From contig JAJTYZ010000112.1 in assembly GCA_021463515.1 (NCBI GenBank), positions 1 through 64,000 on the forward strand: a stretch of DNA of 64,000 nt, in the 5' to 3' direction. The DNA comes from Chthoniobacterales bacterium (lineage in GTDB: Bacteria; Verrucomicrobiota; Verrucomicrobiia; Chthoniobacterales; JACTMZ01). Position 1 is the first letter of the stretch, and each line of letters starts with the position of its first letter. This document shows positions 59,423-64,000 of the stretch, piece after piece. A program made the translations under genes and the position numbers. The notes under the pieces are model-generated. The model saw nothing but the letters and a program-made list of their open reading frames with translations. It made no database searches and was not told where the DNA came from.

Positions 59423-61258
59423 TTATACTTGCTTATTTTTGCGTTGCTTTTCCGCATTTAATGCTGCTCGCAATGCATCCAAATCACCCCATTGCAGGAA
59501 CCCGGGGACGAACCACGCAAGCGATTCGTCGCATTTATCCTCCAACGATTTCGGCGCGTTGATCTCGGTTATGGTGATAAGCGAATTAGGTTTTAGCGCG
59601 AGGGCGATCAAGGCCGCAAAGCTGGTTTCGGCTTCGGCTATGATTTCAATGTGTGCTCGCGGAGACTCTTGGTGAACAGCCGCACAAATAGCGGCGATAC
59701 ACTCTGCCCACTCGCCTACCAACGTGTAGCCAAGCCAGAGGCAAGCGCGCGAAGAATCATGCAATCTCGCTTCACCGACAGGAGCATTCTCCCACGCAAG
59801 TTCGCCCGTTGCGGGAAGATCGGCAGCAAGGCCAATAATTCCGGCGTCGCAGGTTTTCTGAAGTTGCTTTTCTATGAACGTGGTTTTCTTTCCGTGTGGG
59901 GAGAGAAAAAGTCGAATTTCGTGAGCGATTCCCAAATCCCCGGTCGCATAGACGGGCATCTCTATTGCGCGCGGTGAGAGGATCGAACCAATGTGCGAGC
60001 CGTCGGAGAAGGTTTGTTTGCGCGTCCATTTTGGCGTCATAGTTTCATCGAATTTCCAACCGGTGATTTCCACCAGGGTGTTGCGGTCTGGCTTTTTTCT
60101 GACGACTTGCGCGGCGAGAGTTTTTCGGTTGGCGGCATAATTGGTGCTCTTGGGTTTTTCTCCTTCCGCGTAGCAGAGAAGATCGTTTTCGGGGATCGGA
60201 CTCCACGTGGGAAGCACCGTGGGAGACGTGAAAGATTCGCCTTTGAGCCAATGCAACATCCACGCCAGCATGGCCTGAAGCGGCTGCTCCCAATATCCGT
60301 GCTTCATGTCAAAAAGGCGGGAATCAAAATGGTGTCGTGCGCCAAGCATGGTGTAGATTTCCTCAAGCTGACGACAAGTATAGGACATAGGCTCATAACC
60401 GAAAGCAGGCTCATCGTGCAGCGCGTTGAGGATGAGCAGTGGGCGTGGTGCCATGATTCCAAGCAATCCCCATTCATCCATGAGCGGTAGTCCACCGGGA
60501 AGCGTCTCGCAAACGCAGTTGCAACGCGTGACGTAGGCTTCGAAGGAGCCTACGGAAACCACCGGAACGGCCGCCTGAATGCGCTCGTCCAGCGCAGACA
60601 GCCACATAGTTTGATTGCCGCCACCGCTTGCTCCAGTGGCACCGATTTTTTGCGCATTAACAAATGGCAGTGATTGCAGAACATCCACCGCACACATGTT
60701 GTCCCGCACCTGCAGACCAAGTAGGCTGTCGCCGAAAAGGTAAAGCTGCGCCGCAAGTGCGGCACCATGATATTTCCAAGGGCGTTCCTGCGAAGCACGC
60801 TCCCCGGCCCCGGCGACATCCACGGTAAGCGTGACGATGCCGTTTTTCGCCAGAACATGCCCACGAGCCTGTACCCGCGCTGCGATTTTTCCCTGCGGCC
60901 AATGCCCATGCATGTTCAACACGGCGGGAAACGGACCGGAGCCGTTCGGAATATACAAATTTGCGGTCACACGAATCTCCGGTGCCGAGGCGAAAGACAG
61001 ACGTTGAATCTTGTAGCCGTCGAGTCGAATTTCCCCATGAATCCGTACGTCTAAGTCTTGTTTCAAACGATGGGTGATGAGCAATTTCTCATGCAACGCC
61101 GTCCGCAGCTGGGCCGCACGTTCTCGCCATTGCTCCGGCGAAACCGGCAGGGCATGGGAGCGCGAAATTTCCGTCGCCTCCCGCCGCAGGCGCTCTTGAT
61201 GCAGGTGTCCATGAGGTCGGGTCCAGAGATTGGGAATGGAAAATGAGGATACGCTCAT
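59423..61258 (-). CDS. Acetylxylan-esterase-like alpha/beta hydrolase (two-domain)
   Basis: 611 residues. The first 350 residues are an alpha/beta hydrolase of the acetylxylan-esterase/AXE1-like group: FPAVLNMHGHWPQGKIAARV (oxyanion region), the nucleophile elbow KIGATGASGGGNQTMWLSAL (G-x-S-x-G as G-A-S-G-G), LLILNALHDEPAFGYEPM (acid) and FDSRLFDMKHGYWEQP (His). Residues of about 390-611 form a second, weaker hydrolase-like domain (GYTLVGEWAECIAAICAAVH). There is no signal peptide, so it is likely cytoplasmic and would deacetylate imported oligosaccharides. Confidence 0.78.
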   Translation of the reverse strand: MSVSSFSIPNLWTRPHGHLHQERLRREATEISRSHALPVSPEQWRERAAQLRTALHEKLLITHRLKQDLDVRIHGEIRLDGYKIQRLSFASAPEIRVTANLYIPNGSGPFPAVLNMHGHWPQGKIAARVQARGHVLAKNGIVTLTVDVAGAGERASQERPWKYHGAALAAQLYLFGDSLLGLQVRDNMCAVDVLQSLPFVNAQKIGATGASGGGNQTMWLSALDERIQAAVPVVSVGSFEAYVTRCNCVCETLPGGLPLMDEWGLLGIMAPRPLLILNALHDEPAFGYEPMSYTCRQLEEIYTMLGARHHFDSRLFDMKHGYWEQPLQAMLAWMLHWLKGESFTSPTVLPTWSPIPENDLLCYAEGEKPKSTNYAANRKTLAAQVVRKKPDRNTLVEITGWKFDETMTPKWTRKQTFSDGSHIGSILSPRAIEMPVYATGDLGIAHEIRLFLSPHGKKTTFIEKQLQKTCDAGIIGLAADLPATGELAWENAPVGEARLHDSSRACLWLGYTLVGEWAECIAAICAAVHQESPRAHIEIIAEAETSFAALIALALKPNSLITITEINAPKSLEDKCDESLAWFVPGFLQWGDLDALRAALNAEKQRKNKQV

Positions 61259-61397
61259 AACATTGCTTGAGACCTTTAATAATAATTATGGATAAATAGC
61301 TTTAACTATATACTCGATCGAGATGTATATTTTCATTGAGGATCGTTTGGAGTCCTACCTTTTGATCACACCGATAATATTGCCAGCCCTCAAAGTA
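61259..61397. other. Intergenic region between hydrolase and 719-residue protein genes
   Basis: 139 bases, AT-rich. On the minus strand this is the space before the hydrolase start and could hold its own promoter. I find no strong hairpin. Confidence 0.3.
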
Positions 61398-63557
61398 TTA
61401 CCGCAATCCGCTTATGCTTGCCTCGAACATACGAAATTCCGCCGCCTGCAATTCTACACGTTCGCAACGGCCAAAGGCATGTAAAAAAACGCTGTGTTGG
61501 CGAGCCGGATCAATATTGTAGAGGCAAATTTTTCCTGCTTCAGGAAAGTAGGAAACATTGAGGTATTCGCATTCCGTGCGGGGCTCATCACCATCATCGG
61601 TGATCCACACCAGACCTCGTGCATTCTTCGCGATGTGGCGATAAAGCATACCCACAAGTCCCGGGGAGGTGCGTGTACTTCCCGGGCCAAAGTCCTGATC
61701 AAACGCACCTGGATAGGCCCAGGAATTAAGGAAGTAAACTGCACCCGCTCCAAGTTTGTGTCGCAATACCAAGGGATAGGCTTGCTCGTCATCCACAGCA
61801 AGCACCTCGATGTCAGCATCTACAATTTCAATCTTTCCCATCGGCGTTGCCAGAATTCCAAATCGGCGCGGAAAGCGAAAACCAAGCTTTTCATTGTTAT
61901 CGGGGGCCGTTGCCCAGTAAATACGCTCACCGCGTCCGAGCACTCTTACCCCGCACAGCTCCGAGAAATCCCCGCCATGAACGAGCTCTCCCACCTCGTA
62001 ATTATTAAAATTGCGCGTCATGTTGGTGGAAAGCTGTGGGATTGAGATGAAAAGCACACCACCCTCTCGAACATATTCTGTGAGGATGGAGTACTGTCGC
62101 GGTGACGCTGTATTCCACCCCGCAAAAAGGAGTGCCTTGTAATTTGCATGGAGGAACTTCGCCTCGAGGCGATCCTGTGCAAATGAAACGATGTCCACCT
62201 GCCCAAATGGAGTTCCAGAAAGAAAAGGATTTTCAAAGGGATCGATCACATTGGGTGTAGGATAAAAAACTCTTTTCACAATGTTCCATCCGCGCTCAGG
62301 AACGCCCTCGTACCATGCTGGGTTCTGATCCGCCAAAGTATAGGCACCGGCGATGGCATACTGCGGGCTGAAGCGGAAATTGCAAAGGTCGTAGTTGCCC
62401 TTGGCGATGGCGATCGTACTCTCCGGCTGTCCCTGCGGCGTACCGTTTGCTTTCACAAAATCGTAAAAGTCAGAAATTTCACGACGGTAGCGGCATGCAA
62501 TCGGCGCGTTGTAATTAATCTTACCAAAGTGCCTCCGAGCGTCCTCGATGTAAGGAATGTATTGGATCGGCTTATGTCCACCCCAATCTGCCTCCCCCGG
62601 CGCAAGCGGCACTCGTGGAAGCGAATGCTTTGGGGAATCTTCGCACAATGAGGCTTCAACAAACCAGTTGCCGCTTTCGTTAAGAATGATTTTGCAGCCA
62701 CTCATATATTTCATATACATGGCGCCCCTCAACAAATGCCATTTGTGCTCACTGGCATTAGGTATCCAAGAATAGTGCTCATGCGCCAAGTGACTGCCCC
62801 ATAACGGCAGGTTGTATTGACGATAAAGTCCGCGAGAAAGCGCGGAGGCAATGTTTAATGGTGAGAATGCGAAGTCCTCCAGCAATGGCACATCTGTACC
62901 GGCGGCAATTTCATAATCGACGTAGAAATTACCACTCGTCGCATAGATGGGACCCCAACCTGCAGCACGACGAGCGTCCACATGCTCGCGCACTCGTTCC
63001 ATAAGGTCATCCACAAAAGCCTTCAATGTGACCTTTTCTAGAGGATTCGAATCATCAAGTCGAAAGGTGTAGCGCTCGCCAAAATCATACCCGAGATAAA
63101 ACTTCCCGGAGTTCTGAAACTGCTTTGCCCACTCCGGATTAGCACTAACATAAATCAGCATAGTATAAATACCGCGTTGGGCCGCCTCACGAATAAAGCG
63201 GAGAACACCGGCACCATTACGTTCAGGATGTGCCTTGATCACCTCACACTCGTGTGCTTTAAGGTTTGTCTGTTTCTCCCAATCTGGCTCTGGCACATGA
63301 ACGCCGATTTCATCCAAAGCATACTGCCATTCGGCAATAGTCGCCGGTGAATAGCCACGCGCTGTACCCCACAGTTGCGCGACATTACCCTGATTATCCT
63401 CGATAATTTTTTCAATCATCTCCTGGGGTGTAAAACTCTGAGGCATCCACGATTGATGGCCGTGCAAGGTGCATAATAAATAGTCCTTACTCATGGGATA
63501 AATACCACTTCCTAAGAGTAAACCACAGGGAGGCAGTTCGATTTTGAATTTATTCAT
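61398..63557 (-). CDS. Unrecognised 719-residue protein, possibly glycoside-hydrolase-like
   Basis: 719 residues without signal peptide. The N-terminal 380 residues read like a TIM-barrel: LHGHQSWMPQSFTPQEMIEK, YTMLIYVSANPEWAKQFQNS, YVDYEIAAGTDVPLLEDFAF, LPLWGSHLAHEHYSWIPNAS and SGCKIILNESGNWFVEASLC, with acidic residues at strand ends. Residues of about 480-620 look like a glutamine-amidotransferase-like domain as in the trimerisation region of GH42 beta-galactosidases (LHANYKALLFAGWNTASPRQ; YVREGGVLFISIPQLSTN; LRHKLGAGAVYFLNSWAYPG). A small beta domain ends it (CLYNIDPARQHSVFLHAFGR). The context is a sugar ABC permease upstream. The function is inference. Confidence 0.7.
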   Translation of the reverse strand: MNKFKIELPPCGLLLGSGIYPMSKDYLLCTLHGHQSWMPQSFTPQEMIEKIIEDNQGNVAQLWGTARGYSPATIAEWQYALDEIGVHVPEPDWEKQTNLKAHECEVIKAHPERNGAGVLRFIREAAQRGIYTMLIYVSANPEWAKQFQNSGKFYLGYDFGERYTFRLDDSNPLEKVTLKAFVDDLMERVREHVDARRAAGWGPIYATSGNFYVDYEIAAGTDVPLLEDFAFSPLNIASALSRGLYRQYNLPLWGSHLAHEHYSWIPNASEHKWHLLRGAMYMKYMSGCKIILNESGNWFVEASLCEDSPKHSLPRVPLAPGEADWGGHKPIQYIPYIEDARRHFGKINYNAPIACRYRREISDFYDFVKANGTPQGQPESTIAIAKGNYDLCNFRFSPQYAIAGAYTLADQNPAWYEGVPERGWNIVKRVFYPTPNVIDPFENPFLSGTPFGQVDIVSFAQDRLEAKFLHANYKALLFAGWNTASPRQYSILTEYVREGGVLFISIPQLSTNMTRNFNNYEVGELVHGGDFSELCGVRVLGRGERIYWATAPDNNEKLGFRFPRRFGILATPMGKIEIVDADIEVLAVDDEQAYPLVLRHKLGAGAVYFLNSWAYPGAFDQDFGPGSTRTSPGLVGMLYRHIAKNARGLVWITDDGDEPRTECEYLNVSYFPEAGKICLYNIDPARQHSVFLHAFGRCERVELQAAEFRMFEASISGLR

Positions 63558-63696
63558 AGTATGAAAAGCAATAAGAAACCTGCATTTGCCAGTATTTAAA
63601 GGGTGAGAAAGCTTCCAAACGTGTTAAAGCAGCACTTTTAAGAGTATTTTCAGAAATTTTGGATAAAATTCCCATGGGGGTTCGTATTTATAAGTA

Positions 63697-64000
63697 TTAT
63701 TTATCTGAAGGGACGACGATACCCCGAAGGATGATGTTTTGGCAAAAAATAAAGACAAGGAGAGTCGGAATAGCGGTTAACACGAGCGAAGCATAGACTA
63801 CGGGCGAGTCAACCATGGAGCGAAGTTGGTAAATATAAACCATGATTGTCCACATTTTAGGATCAGGTGCTAAAATGAGGGCGTAAAAGAAAGTTCCATA
63901 GGCGGCCGTAAATGCGCCTAAAGCAATGACAGCTAATATCGGTTTAGAGAGATTCATTCCGATTTGCCAAAACATAGTCCACTCATTGGCACCATCTAAC
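63697..64000 (-). CDS. Carbohydrate ABC transporter permease, MalG type (5' end cut by window edge)
   Basis: The frame is open to the right window edge, giving 100 residues of C-terminus. The conserved EAA-type cytoplasmic loop is visible at the edge as LDGANEWTMFWQIGMNLSKP, followed by three hydrophobic helices (ILAVIALGAFTAAYGTFFYA; VVYASLVLTAIPTLLVFIFC). The end is QNIILRGIVVPSDK, typical for MalG-like permeases, which usually finish K-G after this motif. It would import a sugar or oligosaccharide used by the enzymes encoded downstream (719-residue protein, esterase-like hydrolase). Confidence 0.88.
   Translation of the reverse strand, partial: LDGANEWTMFWQIGMNLSKPILAVIALGAFTAAYGTFFYALILAPDPKMWTIMVYIYQLRSMVDSPVVYASLVLTAIPTLLVFIFCQNIILRGIVVPSDK

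Noticed and set aside
1-64000. tRNA or rRNA genes
   Set aside because: I looked for tRNA-like T-loop sequences (GGTTCGAATCC type) and 3' CCA ends in the gaps and saw no convincing gene; a dedicated scan could still find one.

Overview
The window looks like a chromosomal segment of a Gram-negative bacterium, most plausibly of the Verrucomicrobiota. The clues are an exosortase fused to an EpsI domain, a PEP-CTERM autotransporter-like protein, a prepilin-like protein with a short periplasmic domain, a LysM/TPR lipoprotein, a 611-residue acetylxylan-esterase-like hydrolase and a MalG-type sugar permease. This is inference from gene content. There is no rRNA in the window and I saw no tRNA.

Region 1 (1-36.6 kb, all on the minus strand, so transcribed right to left) is a large cell-surface polysaccharide locus. 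At its head are a GbsR/MarR-type regulator and the exosortase-EpsI fusion. Next come GDP-D-glycero-D-manno-heptose genes (gmhA-like isomerase, sugar-nucleotide epimerase, a fused hddC-gmhB, hddA), membrane and polyprenyl-type glycosyltransferases, an O-antigen ABC exporter (wzm/wzt), and a long train of glycosyltransferases, acetyltransferases, sugar-nucleotide enzymes (rmlC, rmlD-like, DegT aminotransferase, epimerase) and ten methyltransferases. The first gene (1-1001) runs off the left edge.

The most unusual feature of region 1 is a family of short tandem repeats. One kind is 7-mers of the type CAGTTGG or TTCTTGG. The other is 8-mers of the type GCTGAAAA, placed next to 7-mers. They sit at gene junctions, supply stop and start codons, enter glycosyltransferase frames, and bracket two four-helix-bundle (S23/IVP family) genes in inverted orientation. 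One of those genes is intact (16171-16515) and one is a pseudogene (31230-31596). One glycosyltransferase is split in frame by such an array.

Region 2 (36.8-40.3 kb, minus) is a four-gene haem-copper oxidoreductase operon: CuA subunit, catalytic subunit, SCO/SenC and a membrane protein. The order and an active-site change resemble the sNOR (norSY-senC-orf1) type of nitric oxide reductase more than an ordinary oxidase.

Region 3 (40.5-55.5 kb) is mostly housekeeping: uvrB, holA, a LysM lipoprotein, gyrA, a cytochrome b562-like protein, an exported protein, a prepilin-like protein, a TetR regulator overlapping an rmlD-like gene, an RlmI-like rRNA methyltransferase and a HerA-like ATPase. Palindromic REP-like elements occupy several intergenic gaps.

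Region 4 (55.5-64 kb) holds toxin-antitoxin debris, an SMP-30 family lactonase, the PEP-CTERM autotransporter-like protein, the esterase-like hydrolase, an unrecognised 719-residue protein and the end of a sugar ABC permease, which together suggest carbohydrate use.
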